From Belliella baltica DSM 15883 (GTDB lineage: Bacteria > Bacteroidota > Bacteroidia > Cytophagales > Cyclobacteriaceae), in NCBI RefSeq assembly GCF_000265405.1, contig NC_018010.1:2501501-2565500 (forward strand): a stretch of DNA of 64,000 bases. Reading direction: 5' to 3'. The notes beneath the pieces are model-generated. The model was given only the letters and a program-made list of their open reading frames with translations, ran no database searches and was not told the DNA's origin. The position numbers were made by a program, and so were the translations under genes. Every line of letters starts with the position of its first letter. Positions within the stretch are counted from its first letter, which is position 1. Of the stretch, positions 55,085 through 63,656 are shown one piece after another.

Positions 55085-56713
55085 ATGACTAGGTACTATA
55101 TCAATAAAATTCTGGTTGCGATTTTTATTGTCTTTACTTTTAACTTATCTTATGCTCAAAATGCCTCAACAAATAATAATAAATTTTACGAGCTGAATAG
55201 ACTTAATCAGCTAAATACAGATACTTCAAATAATTTCCTCCAAAATAATGCATATCAAGTCCTGCCAGAAAATGTAGATCAAATAATATCAAGAAAGGGA
55301 GCTTTTTTTAAAGAAGTTTTACCTTATAAAGTTTCTTTTTTACCAATTACCCTTCTAAGTCAATATTCATCAAAAACCATTTATCCAGAAGTCTCTAGGC
55401 TCATTAATAATCTAGGCTTTCAATCCTATGCTTCTGCGGGTTTATTCGCAAGTCTAGGGCCGTTATCAATACAGGTACAACCAGAGTTTATTTATGCACA
55501 AAACAAAGTGTTTAATATAGGTTCTCAGAAATCTAATAATACTGAATATCTTGAGCGATTTGGGGAAGGATCTTATCAAACATTTCTTCCCGGTCAAAGT
55601 AGTATTAGACTCAGTGCAGGTGCATTTTCCATTGGTGCCTCTACTGAGAATATCTGGTGGGGTCCAGGGCAATTCAACTCCCTACTTTTTTCAAACAATG
55701 CCTTTGGGTTTGAACACTTAACTTTAAATACTAGGCGTCCCGCAAAAACATTTTTAGGGACTTTTGAAGGTCAAGTCATTATGGGCAGGCTTGAAGGGTC
55801 TGGCTTAGAATCACCAATTAGTAATCTATTAAGAGATGATTCAAGATACCTCAACGGAATAAATATAGTTTATGGTCCCAAATGGATCCCCGGCTTTTTT
55901 ATTGGAGTGTCGAGAGTGTTTCAGCAATATTCAGAAACAAGAGGTGATACTTTTAGAGATTATTTTCCAATTTTTGGAGGATTACAAAAAGAAAGACTTT
56001 TGGAAGACTTTGAAGATCCCGGTGAATTTGATAGGGCAGGAAGAGATCAACAGCTTACTGGTTTTGTAAGATTTATAAACAAGAAAGCAAAAGCTGAGTT
56101 ATATTTTGAATTTGGAAGAAGAGATCATGCTTTTAATTGGAGAGAAGCTATTTTAAACCCTGAACATGCTAGAGCCTATTTATTCGGTTTCAATAAGTTA
56201 CTTTCTTTACCAAATGATGCAGCTTTTCAGTTAAGAACAGAAGTACTTCAACAGCAAGAGTCAATAAATATCCTAGTAAGATATCCTGGTATAGGAGGAG
56301 GACAAAATTGGGGTGGTCATATACCAGTTAGACATGGTTTTACCCATAGAGGTCAGATGCTTGGTCCGGGAGTTGGACCAAGTAGCAATGTTCAAACAAT
56401 AGAAGGTGCTTGGGTAAAAGGGTTCAAAAAATTAGGTATAAGGTTTGAGAGATTGAATAGGCATCAAGATATTTATACCAAAAGATTTAATGATCCTTCT
56501 GAACAAGGTAGATGGGTTGACCTTTCAGCTAGAATTCTGGCCGATTGGCAGTTTAATAATTTGATTATCAGTTCAAATGTGAATTTTGTAAATTCTCTCA
56601 ACTACCAATGGCAACTCGCCCCCGACAGTACCCCCGAATATCCCAAAGGAGAAAACCTATTTTCAGTTCACTCCCAAGTGAGTCTGATCTATCTTTTTGA
56701 TAAGAAAAAGTAG
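55085..56713 (+). CDS. Capsule assembly Wzi-like outer-membrane protein
   Basis: A 542-residue exported protein from the ATG at 55085, which gives a signal peptide (MTRYYINKILVAIFIVFTFNLSYAQ). The longer frame begins with TTG and is less likely. The bulk is a predicted beta-barrel with aromatic-rich strands. It includes STENIWWGPGQFNSLLFSNNAFGFEHL, GGLQKERLL and a C-terminal strand ending with an aromatic pattern (SQVSLIYLFDKKK). Wzi-type proteins bind capsule at the outer membrane. It ends the glycosyltransferase block, 43 bp before the second ugd. Confidence 0.88.
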   Translation: MTRYYINKILVAIFIVFTFNLSYAQNASTNNNKFYELNRLNQLNTDTSNNFLQNNAYQVLPENVDQIISRKGAFFKEVLPYKVSFLPITLLSQYSSKTIYPEVSRLINNLGFQSYASAGLFASLGPLSIQVQPEFIYAQNKVFNIGSQKSNNTEYLERFGEGSYQTFLPGQSSIRLSAGAFSIGASTENIWWGPGQFNSLLFSNNAFGFEHLTLNTRRPAKTFLGTFEGQVIMGRLEGSGLESPISNLLRDDSRYLNGINIVYGPKWIPGFFIGVSRVFQQYSETRGDTFRDYFPIFGGLQKERLLEDFEDPGEFDRAGRDQQLTGFVRFINKKAKAELYFEFGRRDHAFNWREAILNPEHARAYLFGFNKLLSLPNDAAFQLRTEVLQQQESINILVRYPGIGGGQNWGGHIPVRHGFTHRGQMLGPGVGPSSNVQTIEGAWVKGFKKLGIRFERLNRHQDIYTKRFNDPSEQGRWVDLSARILADWQFNNLIISSNVNFVNSLNYQWQLAPDSTPEYPKGENLFSVHSQVSLIYLFDKKK

Positions 56714-56756
56714 AATTGAAGTTTTAAAAGATCCATAATAATTAGTTTATAGAATT

Positions 56757-58073
56757 ATGAAAATCACAGTTATTGGTACCGGCTACGTCGGTTTAGTATC
56801 AGGTGCTTGCTTTGCAGAAGTAGGGATTCATGTAGTATGTGTGGACGTCGATCAGAAAAAGATCGAGGGACTTAAAAAGGGAATCATGCCCATCTATGAG
56901 CCCGGACTCGAAGAAATCGTCAAAAGAAATTACGCCTCAGGCAGGTTAGAGTTTACCACGGACTTGGGCGCAGCCATCCAAGGTTCTGAAGTGGCTTTTA
57001 TCGCTGTTGGTACCCCTCCAGGTGAAGATGGCTCTGCGGACTTGAAATATGTCCTGGCAGTAGCGGATGAAATCGGAAACACCATGTCTGATTATATCGT
57101 CGTTGCGACCAAGAGTACTGTTCCTGTTACCACAGGAGAAAAAGTACGTGCAGCCATCAAAGCAGCTTTGGAGAAAAGAAACTCAGACTTACCTTTTGCA
57201 GTAGCTTCTAATCCTGAATTCTTGAAAGAAGGTGCAGCGGTAGAAGACTTTATGAAGCCTGACAGAATCGTTATCGGAGTAGATGATGAAAGGGCAGAGG
57301 AGATGATGAAAAGACTCTACAAACCCTTTCAGCTGAATGGTGACCGCATCATTTTTATGGACATCCCCTCTGCAGAGATGACTAAATATACAGCGAATGC
57401 GATGTTGGCCACCAAGATTTCCTTTATGAATGACATCGCCAACCTTTGCGAATTGGTTGGTGCCAATGCCAATATGGTCAGAAAAGGAATTGGTTCAGAT
57501 CCTCGTATCGGTACCAAATTCATCTATCCGGGTGTGGGCTATGGAGGTTCTTGTTTCCCTAAAGACGTCAAAGCCATCATCAAAACAGGCAAGCAATATG
57601 GCTATGACTTGAAAGTCCTTCAAGCAGTAGAGGATGTCAATGATGCCCAAAAGCATGTGCTCGTGAAGAAAATCAAAGCGCACTTCGGAGAAGACCTCTC
57701 AGGGATGACTTTCGCCATTTGGGGATTGAGTTTCAAGCCGAATACAGACGACTTACGTGAAGCCCCAGCCATCGTTATCATCGATGAACTGATCGCTGCA
57801 GGAGCCAAAGTAAAGGCCTATGACCCCATCGCCATGAAAGAAGCCCAGCACATCTATATCGGTGACAAAATCACCTATGCCAGGGATGCCTACGACGCCT
57901 GTGTAGATGCAGATGCCCTGCTTTTAGTCACCGAATGGTCTGAATTCCGCATCCCTTCCTGGGAAGCCCTCGGCAAACTCCTCACCAACAAAGTCATCTT
58001 CGACGGCCGAAACATCTACGACAAAAAATACCTAGAAGAGTTGGAGTTTGTGCATTATGGAATAGGGGTTTGA
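56757..58073 (+). CDS. ugd: UDP-glucose 6-dehydrogenase, copy 2
   Basis: A 438-residue UDP-glucose dehydrogenase with the same landmarks as the copy at 33106: GTGYVGLVSGACF, catalytic Cys266 in YGGSCFPKD and KPNTDDLREAPA. It differs from copy 1 by only a modest number of conservative changes (for example DV to EV at about residue 22). The DNA is also very similar but with many synonymous differences, so this is not a fresh duplication. The two copies flank the capsule block in direct orientation about 23.6 kb apart. Confidence 0.95.
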   Translation: MKITVIGTGYVGLVSGACFAEVGIHVVCVDVDQKKIEGLKKGIMPIYEPGLEEIVKRNYASGRLEFTTDLGAAIQGSEVAFIAVGTPPGEDGSADLKYVLAVADEIGNTMSDYIVVATKSTVPVTTGEKVRAAIKAALEKRNSDLPFAVASNPEFLKEGAAVEDFMKPDRIVIGVDDERAEEMMKRLYKPFQLNGDRIIFMDIPSAEMTKYTANAMLATKISFMNDIANLCELVGANANMVRKGIGSDPRIGTKFIYPGVGYGGSCFPKDVKAIIKTGKQYGYDLKVLQAVEDVNDAQKHVLVKKIKAHFGEDLSGMTFAIWGLSFKPNTDDLREAPAIVIIDELIAAGAKVKAYDPIAMKEAQHIYIGDKITYARDAYDACVDADALLLVTEWSEFRIPSWEALGKLLTNKVIFDGRNIYDKKYLEELEFVHYGIGV

Positions 58074-58511
58074 TGGATGTTAAACGTTAAGTGTTAATCG
58101 TTAAAACGTAAGAAAAACCATCATTTATGGAATTCTCTACGCTTAACGTCTTTAACGCACAGCGATAGCTAGCATTGACGATATTAACGTTCAGCGTTCA
58201 GTGTTAATCGTTAAAACGTAAGAAAAACCATCATTTACGCAATATCTCACGCTTAACGTCTTTAACGCTCGGCGACAGCCAGCATTAACGCTTAACAAAC
58301 TTACCATTCATCGTATTTTCAGAGGCGGAGGATGGGTTTAGGTATGGTTTGAATATAAAAATCAAAGAATAACTGAAAATGTCATTGAAAATCAAAGTGG
58401 ATTGATTCTAATGGAGCAATTCAAACATTAACTCAATCCACCAATCCCTAATTACCTAATCCACTATTTCCCCAATAACTTAATCCACTAATCCCTAATC
58501 AACCAACCCCC
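58074..58511. repeat. Class C-like repeats downstream of the second ugd
   Basis: Two related copies of GTTAATCGTTAAAACGTAAGAAAAACCATCATTTA-like sequence begin at about 58087 and 58199, each followed by CACGCTTAACGTC or TACGCTTAACGTC and a TTTAACGC..GCGA(T/C)AGC(T/C)AGCAT element. From 58425 to 58505 it changes to AATCCACCAATCCC / CCCCAATAACTT class E words up to the cupin gene. No gene seen. Confidence 0.65.
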
Positions 58512-59027
58512 ATGTTCAACGCCATCAGCAAAGACCTCGATAAACTAGAAGTATTCACTGAAATAAAAGCTCAAATGGAATCCTTGGGTTTTACCGTAAT
58601 TGCGCAAGACATAGAAAGACCTTGGGGAGCATTTTTAGTCATCGAACCTTTACAAGTAAAGGAATTTCAAAAGATGTTCTTTGGAGAAGTGACTTTGAGC
58701 TTTGACGAGAAACTCTCTTACAGCCCAAAAATCCTGATCGTAGCACCGGAGCAGAAACTCTCTTGGCAGTACCACCATAGAAGATCTGAATTATGGAAAT
58801 TGGTTGAAGGAGAAGCGGCAATCGCACGATCCCAAACAGACCAGGAAAATCCAGCTGAGGACATGAAAACAGGGGAGGTCGTTACTTTAGCGCAAGGCGA
58901 ACGCCATAGACTCATCGGCAAAAACACCTGGGGTATCATAGCCGAAATCTGGGTTCACACCGACCCCAACAACCCGTCTGATGAATCTGATATCGTTAGA
59001 ATCCAAGATGATTATAGGAGAAGTTGA
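58512..59027 (+). CDS. Cupin-domain protein (mannose-6-phosphate isomerase-like)
   Basis: A 171-residue cupin. ERPWGAFLVIE and the metal-binding KLSWQYHHRRSELWKLVEGEA (residues ~78-98), with GEVVTLAQGERHRL downstream, match the type II phosphomannose isomerase / ManC C-terminal domain. Next to fucose genes it may interconvert fructose-6-phosphate and mannose-6-phosphate for GDP-mannose synthesis, or be a related sugar isomerase. The RWGxF-type motif and HH pair are clear. The guanylyltransferase that should accompany it is not in this window. Confidence 0.8.
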   Translation: MFNAISKDLDKLEVFTEIKAQMESLGFTVIAQDIERPWGAFLVIEPLQVKEFQKMFFGEVTLSFDEKLSYSPKILIVAPEQKLSWQYHHRRSELWKLVEGEAAIARSQTDQENPAEDMKTGEVVTLAQGERHRLIGKNTWGIIAEIWVHTDPNNPSDESDIVRIQDDYRRS

Positions 59028-59728
59028 TTTGGTTAATCGTTTAATTGGTTAGAATTAAGAGGTGAAACGTTAGACATAAGATATGAGATTCCCCTTTCAT
59101 TTCGATTATATCTCTATTTCGTGAGAATCCCAAGCGCTTCAGCGCTTCTAATTCAAAATCAACCAAGTGGAGCTTATCTAATTTTAAATCCTATTTATAC
59201 ATCAAATCCCAAAAATCCCAATTCGGTAAATTCGGTAAATTCGTGGTTCCTTTTTCTTTCAATCTAAAATCCAAATTTGAAATTCGATCAATTTTTACCT
59301 GCAGTAGGCAGGCGTGGTTATCCATCTGCTAGCAATAATTCAAATCTGTGTCCATTAGTGTTCATCCCGATATTCTCGGGACAGGTCCTGTGGTAGAAAA
59401 AATCAGCACACCACAGCGTTTCTTCGCGGCATAAAAATAACCACAGAGGTTCGCAAAGGTATCGCAAAGGAAGATTATATAAAAGGTAATGAAGAAGTTC
59501 GACCCACTTAGGGTCGTGAATTATGGGAATGGAATCTACATCTCAACCACCGGTTCCACCGGCGGCTATTCAAGGTTGAAGCCATTTAGGCTTCAACAAA
59601 GACCTAGTAAAACCCAATACATTTATCAATTAGCTAATTAGTCCTTAATCAATTATATAATTAACAAATTTAATAGTTAATCAAATTAGCACTTAACCTA
59701 ATCAACTTAATTAACTCAATTAACCAGT
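59028..59728. repeat. 700-bp gap with assorted dispersed repeats
   Basis: No gene. Pieces include AAGCGCTTCAGCGCTT (palindrome, about 59132), two tandem copies of TTCGGTAAA (about 59222), CTGCAGTAGGCAGGCG, and a ~43-nt element at about 59358-59400 (TTCATCCCGATATTCTCGGG then ACAGGTCCTGTGGTA). The last recurs at about 62563-62605 and contains a CCCGATATTCTCGGG hairpin. CGACCCACTTAGGGTCG and TTGAAGCCATTTAGGCTTCAA (both inverted repeats) occur at 59500-59600. Class E words lead into the insertion sequence. Confidence 0.6.
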
Positions 59729-60776
59729 TATGAATATCCGCCTACGTACAAGTAGGCAAATTTTATACTTTGACAATACGTGTCAATAACTTTCAGGGCT
59801 GTATTTTAAGTGTTTAATTGGCTTGAAATAAAGAAAGAAGCCATGACTATCCTACAATTCAATGAAAGATATCCAGATGAGGCAAGTTGCATTCATTTCT
59901 TTAAGGAACAAAGAGAAAGGGAAGGCATTATTTGTAAGAAATGTAAGTCCAGAGAACACTACTGGCTTAATTCTCTCAATATGTTTCAATGTAAACATTG
60001 TGAATTTAGGACAGGCCTGAAGAATGGTACCGTTATGGAAAACAGCAAGTTGCCATTAAGGATCTGGTTGCTTGCAATGACACTTGTAAGTGCAACCAAG
60101 AAGGGGTTTAGCTGCCTGGAACTCCAGAGGCAGATGGGGCATAGTAGATACGAGACTGTTTTCAGGCTGTACCACAAGCTCCGAGAAGCAATGGGTAAAC
60201 GTGATAGCCAATATAAACTAGAGGATATGGTTGAATATGATGAGGCTTTTGTAAGCAAGGCAACAAAATCTTCGGAAAGGATGAAGCTGAAGAAAGGACG
60301 CGGAAGTCAAAAACAAGCTTCCGTTGCTGTCATGGCTGAATCATCTATTCTTGAAGACTTAATTACCGGAGAAAAGGACAAAAGCTGCAGATATTTCAAG
60401 ATGGTCAAAATAGATAACTTGAAGGCAAAAACAGCCGAAAAACTGATAAAAGGCCTGATTGACAAGAAAGCTGTGGTTCAGACTGATGAAAGTACGACTT
60501 ATTCTAACCTAGAAGATTGTATCGATGTCCATGTAAGCGAACTATCCTCCACAAAAGAAGGTAAGTTCAATCTCAAATGGGTACATATAGCAATAAGTAA
60601 CCTCAAAAGAGATCTGCAGAAGTACCATATGGTTTCAGAAAAGATGCTTCAAAACTATCTCAATGAATTCTGTTACAAACTAAACCGAAGATACTTTGGT
60701 GAAAAACTATTTGACAGATTGGTTATTGCAAGCATTTGCCCCTACTTGTATACAAGCGGATAATCATATAACCAGT
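59721..60776 (+). mobile_element. Complete IS1595-family insertion sequence
   Basis: The element spans 59729-60768 (1040 bp). Left terminal repeat 59729-59761 and right terminal repeat 60734-60768 match in inverted orientation: the outer 13 nt are TATGAATATCCGC versus TATGATTATCCGC, and the inner parts share TACAAGTAGG and GCAAAT. It is flanked by a perfect 8-bp direct repeat TAACCAGT (59721-59728 and 60769-60776), the size expected for IS1595 elements. One transposase gene lies inside. The target was a class E repeat (AATTAACCAGTTAACC). Confidence 0.9.
59843..60763 (+). CDS. IS1595-family transposase (ISXO2-like)
   Basis: A 306-residue transposase from the ATG at 59843; a GTG at 59810 would extend it by 11 residues. 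The N-terminal MTILQFNERYPDEASCIHFFKEQREREG is typical for the family and is followed by a zinc ribbon (CKKC ... CKHC). The DDE-like core shows EYDEAFV, VQTDESTTYSNL and HIAISNLKRDLQKYHMVSEKMLQNYLNEFCYKLNRR. The gene is intact, its ends reach the right terminal repeat and no decay is visible, so the element may be active. Confidence 0.94.
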   Translation: MTILQFNERYPDEASCIHFFKEQREREGIICKKCKSREHYWLNSLNMFQCKHCEFRTGLKNGTVMENSKLPLRIWLLAMTLVSATKKGFSCLELQRQMGHSRYETVFRLYHKLREAMGKRDSQYKLEDMVEYDEAFVSKATKSSERMKLKKGRGSQKQASVAVMAESSILEDLITGEKDKSCRYFKMVKIDNLKAKTAEKLIKGLIDKKAVVQTDESTTYSNLEDCIDVHVSELSSTKEGKFNLKWVHIAISNLKRDLQKYHMVSEKMLQNYLNEFCYKLNRRYFGEKLFDRLVIASICPYLYTSG

Positions 60777-60844
60777 TAACCTCTTAAGCCATTTAAACCC
60801 TTTCCCCAATCAACCATTCAACAATTTTCCCGTATATTCAACCT

Positions 60845-62107
60845 ATGAAATACATTTACCTTTTTCTATTTACAATCTTTTCAATTTCGGTTAATGCACA
60901 GCAGGCTTTAGTGGATAAAGTTTATGAAGAAAATATTCAGTCTGTACGGCTTTTTCCCAAAACACAAGAGTTTAGCAGTCAGATGACTTCACCAGTGATT
61001 TCACTTCAAGCAGCATCGCCCTTATTGCTTTCTTTTGATGATATCGCATATGATCCGGATATGTACTCGGCTAAAATTATTCATTGCAATATGGATTGGA
61101 CACCTTCAGACTTGAAGGAAAATGACTACCTAGATCAATTCAACGAGTTTAATGTCAATGATTACAATTATTCCATCGATACAAGAGTTCCTTACATCCA
61201 CTTCAATTTTATTCTTCCGAAAGTAACCAAAACAGGAAATTATGTGATTCAAGTCTATAGGAATAGAGATCAGAAGCAAACAATCCTTACCAAAAGATTC
61301 ATGGTTTTTGACAATTCTATGCAAGTAGGAGCGAGGATAGTACCTCCAAGTCAAACAGAATTTCGTAGAAAACAACAGCAGCTTAATCTCAATATCAACT
61401 ATAAAGCAAGAGAGGTACTTGATCCTAGAAATAGCATCAAGGTAATCATAAGGCAAAATCAACGTTGGGACAATGTGAAGTATGACCTTACGCCAACCAT
61501 GGTAAGAGAAGATCTCAAAACTATGGAATACCAACTATTTGATGGATCCAATGCATTTTTTGCAGGAAATGAATTTCGATTCGTTGATCTTAGATATGTT
61601 AGAGCTAGGGGGAATAACGTAGCCAAAGTGGAAATGAAAGAAGATGTGGTTTTTGCCGAAACTTTGGTAGAAAAAGCTAGACCTTCGGCCGCCTATTCAC
61701 AATACCTAGACATGAATGGGCAATATGCAATCTTCAATTTTGAACGACAAAATTATGACCTCGAAGGAGAATATATCCTGACGACCTTCAATTTAAGTGC
61801 TGAGGGAATCAATGAAACACCCTATTTGATTGGTGCTTTAACCAACTGGGAAAATCACCCTGATTCCAAAATGACTTTAAATACCAAAACCAATACCTAT
61901 GAAAGCACCTTGCTCCTTAAGCAAGGTTGGTACGATTATCAGTTTGCATACCTCACACCAAATGGATGGAACATGTCACCACTTGAAGGAGATCACTTTG
62001 AAACTGAAAATGAATACGAAGTCTTAGTCTATTTCCGAGATGTAGGCTCCCGCTACGACGAACTCGTCGGCTACATCAACATCAACCCTAATAAAAGGAG
62101 ATTATAG
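60845..62107 (+). CDS. Type IX secretion system plug protein (DUF5103)
   Basis: A 420-residue exported protein: signal peptide MKYIYLFLFTIFSISVNAQQ, then DUF5103 features VRLFPKTQEFSSQMTSPVISL, LLLSFDDIAYDPDMYSAKIIHCNMDWTPSDLKENDYLDQFNEFNVNDY and YIHFNFILPKVTKTGNYVIQVYR, ending GYININPNKRRL. This family includes the Plug subunit that seals the SprA translocon of the type IX secretion system. It is a single gene here. Its presence supports a Bacteroidota host with type IX secretion. Confidence 0.9.
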   Translation: MKYIYLFLFTIFSISVNAQQALVDKVYEENIQSVRLFPKTQEFSSQMTSPVISLQAASPLLLSFDDIAYDPDMYSAKIIHCNMDWTPSDLKENDYLDQFNEFNVNDYNYSIDTRVPYIHFNFILPKVTKTGNYVIQVYRNRDQKQTILTKRFMVFDNSMQVGARIVPPSQTEFRRKQQQLNLNINYKAREVLDPRNSIKVIIRQNQRWDNVKYDLTPTMVREDLKTMEYQLFDGSNAFFAGNEFRFVDLRYVRARGNNVAKVEMKEDVVFAETLVEKARPSAAYSQYLDMNGQYAIFNFERQNYDLEGEYILTTFNLSAEGINETPYLIGALTNWENHPDSKMTLNTKTNTYESTLLLKQGWYDYQFAYLTPNGWNMSPLEGDHFETENEYEVLVYFRDVGSRYDELVGYININPNKRRL

Positions 62108-62611
62108 TCGCTTGTGACCTATGTGTAGTTTTTAACTACACTCAAATATTACAATGTTTACTTACCGAACATATTATGATTTATAAAATATTCCCCAATT
62201 CTGATACGAAGTTGTAGATGCAATCTACTACTAGTTTACCTGATTTGACCTATCAATACTTTAACCAATTAACAGCTTGATCCAATTTCCCAATAACTCA
62301 ATTAAATAATTAACCATTCAACAGCATTACCAATTCCCTACCTCTTAGTTCTTGCGTCTTGTGTCTCAAATCTAAGATTCAAAAGTATTCATCCCACAGT
62401 TTATCTTTCCCTTCATCATTCGAAATTAAGAGTTCATCATTCATCATTTTTTAACCCCTTTAACCTTTTAATCCTCTAATCATTTACAATAAATACAATG
62501 AACTTTTCTACCTAATAACCAGTCATCTAATTAACCTAATAACCAATTAACCTTTTCAACTGTGTTCATTCCGATATTCTTGGGACAGGTCCTGTGGTAA
62601 AATAAAATCCA
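62108..62611. repeat. Intergenic class E words and a dispersed 43-nt repeat
   Basis: About 500 bp without a gene. From 62245 to 62555 there are AACCAATTAACAG, CCCAATAACTC, AATTAACC and CCTTTTAATCC words of class E. At about 62563-62605 is the second copy of the TTCATTCCGATATTCTTGGG / ACAGGTCCTGTGGTA element also found near 59360. Confidence 0.6.
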
Positions 62612-62642
62612 TAAAAAAAAGCCCAACTTTTCAGCTGGGCTT
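62612..62642 (-). terminator. Rho-independent terminator of the Cas6-like gene
   Basis: On the minus strand AAGCCCAGCT, a 4-nt loop and AGTTGGGCTT form a ~10-bp stem with one mismatch, followed by eight T (complement of 62613-62620). It lies 20 bp after the stop codon of the Cas6-like gene. Confidence 0.85.
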
Positions 62643-62661
62643 TAATTCTTTTGAGAAGCAA

Positions 62662-63546
62662 TTAAGCTTCTTCTGTTCCTGAGTTCTCTTCACCACCTTC
62701 AAGTTCTTGAGGTTTCTGCCTTTCGTGAGGCTTGTAAGGGATAAAACCCTCTCTCTTGAATTTGTAAGGTTCTGTTCTCTGTGCTTGGCCATGATTGGCA
62801 AGGTCTAACATACCAAAGCCTTTGTGGGTGAATGCACCCAAGCCACATTTGAACACGAAATCCTGTACTTCTGGCGCTGCATACAAGGTGAAAGGAAGTG
62901 TATATCCTCTTACTTCATACTTGACATCCATATCGTAAACAGAATAGATTCTAGCAAATTTCTTTTGCTGCTCTCTGAGCTTATTTACATAATTCATGTC
63001 AGGGACAACTTGGAACTTATAGAACGATTCCATCTGCTCTTGGCTATACCAACCCGATCTTTCCATTCGAGTAAGCGTGGATTCATACAACAGATCAGAA
63101 AATTCATCTGAATCTGGATTGATAAATCTCTTGCCCGACTCATCATTGAACGATGGCGTCAATAGCACCAATGGCGAGATACAAACGAACTTGTTCGAAG
63201 TCTCCAATTCTGGCTCTGTTTCCTGCTCCGTATATTCTGGAGAGATTACAAGATTTCCCAACTCAATTTTCGGAGTTGCAAACACCTGCTCCAAGAGATA
63301 GTCGATAAATTCTTCATTGGGTGATGAAAGCACTAGAGTGACTAAACTCGAGTAATAGTGTAATCCGCTTCTACTTACTTTGGTCTGACCTTTTAGACCT
63401 GAGAAGTTGAAGTAATTGTAATTGAAAAACTCCTCACGACCACCTTTTACGATGAGTCCTTTTAGGAATTGTGCCAGAATGTACTGATGGTGAAACGGTA
63501 AATAGGCACCCTTGTTTTTTAAGGAAAATATTAATCTTATTCTCAC
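62662..63546 (-). CDS. cas6: Cas6-like CRISPR endoribonuclease, orphan
   Basis: A 294-residue protein with the Cas6 layout. An N-terminal ferredoxin-like start (MRIRLIFSLKNKGAYLPFHHQYILAQFLKGLI) carries His19/His20 in the place of the usual early catalytic/active-site residue. There is a middle RAMP-like region (GLKGQTKVSRSGLHYYSSLVTLVLSS), and the C-terminal glycine-rich loop is GLGAFTHKGFGMLDL (about residues 235-249). Cas6 cuts CRISPR transcripts at repeat hairpins. No CRISPR array or other cas gene is in the window. The C-terminus has an unusual acidic tail (ELEGGEENSGTEEA). It has its own promoter and terminator and follows ychF. Confidence 0.85.
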   Translation of the reverse strand: MRIRLIFSLKNKGAYLPFHHQYILAQFLKGLIVKGGREEFFNYNYFNFSGLKGQTKVSRSGLHYYSSLVTLVLSSPNEEFIDYLLEQVFATPKIELGNLVISPEYTEQETEPELETSNKFVCISPLVLLTPSFNDESGKRFINPDSDEFSDLLYESTLTRMERSGWYSQEQMESFYKFQVVPDMNYVNKLREQQKKFARIYSVYDMDVKYEVRGYTLPFTLYAAPEVQDFVFKCGLGAFTHKGFGMLDLANHGQAQRTEPYKFKREGFIPYKPHERQKPQELEGGEENSGTEEA

Positions 63547-63622
63547 GGTTTTTAAAAATAAAATTGAAACAATTATTAAACTTTGTTGACTTTTAGTGTT
63601 ATGTTTTACTTAAAGGTTCCTG

Positions 63623-63656
63623 CAAAAGTACAAATTTTTTTCTAAGAATTATCAAA
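63623..63656 (-). promoter_or_regulatory. Candidate promoter of the Cas6-like gene
   Basis: On the minus strand TACTTTTG (complement of 63623-63630) is an exact TAnnTTTG -7 element. A TTTG lies 22 nt upstream (complement of about 63653-63656), at the 3' end of ychF. The predicted leader before the Cas6-like ATG is about 70 nt, longer than for the other genes here. Confidence 0.42.

Noticed and set aside
58512..59027. Cupin protein as phosphoheptose isomerase
   Set aside because: It has the double His cupin motif and PWG segment of mannose-6-phosphate isomerase type II, not the SIS fold of phosphoheptose isomerase.
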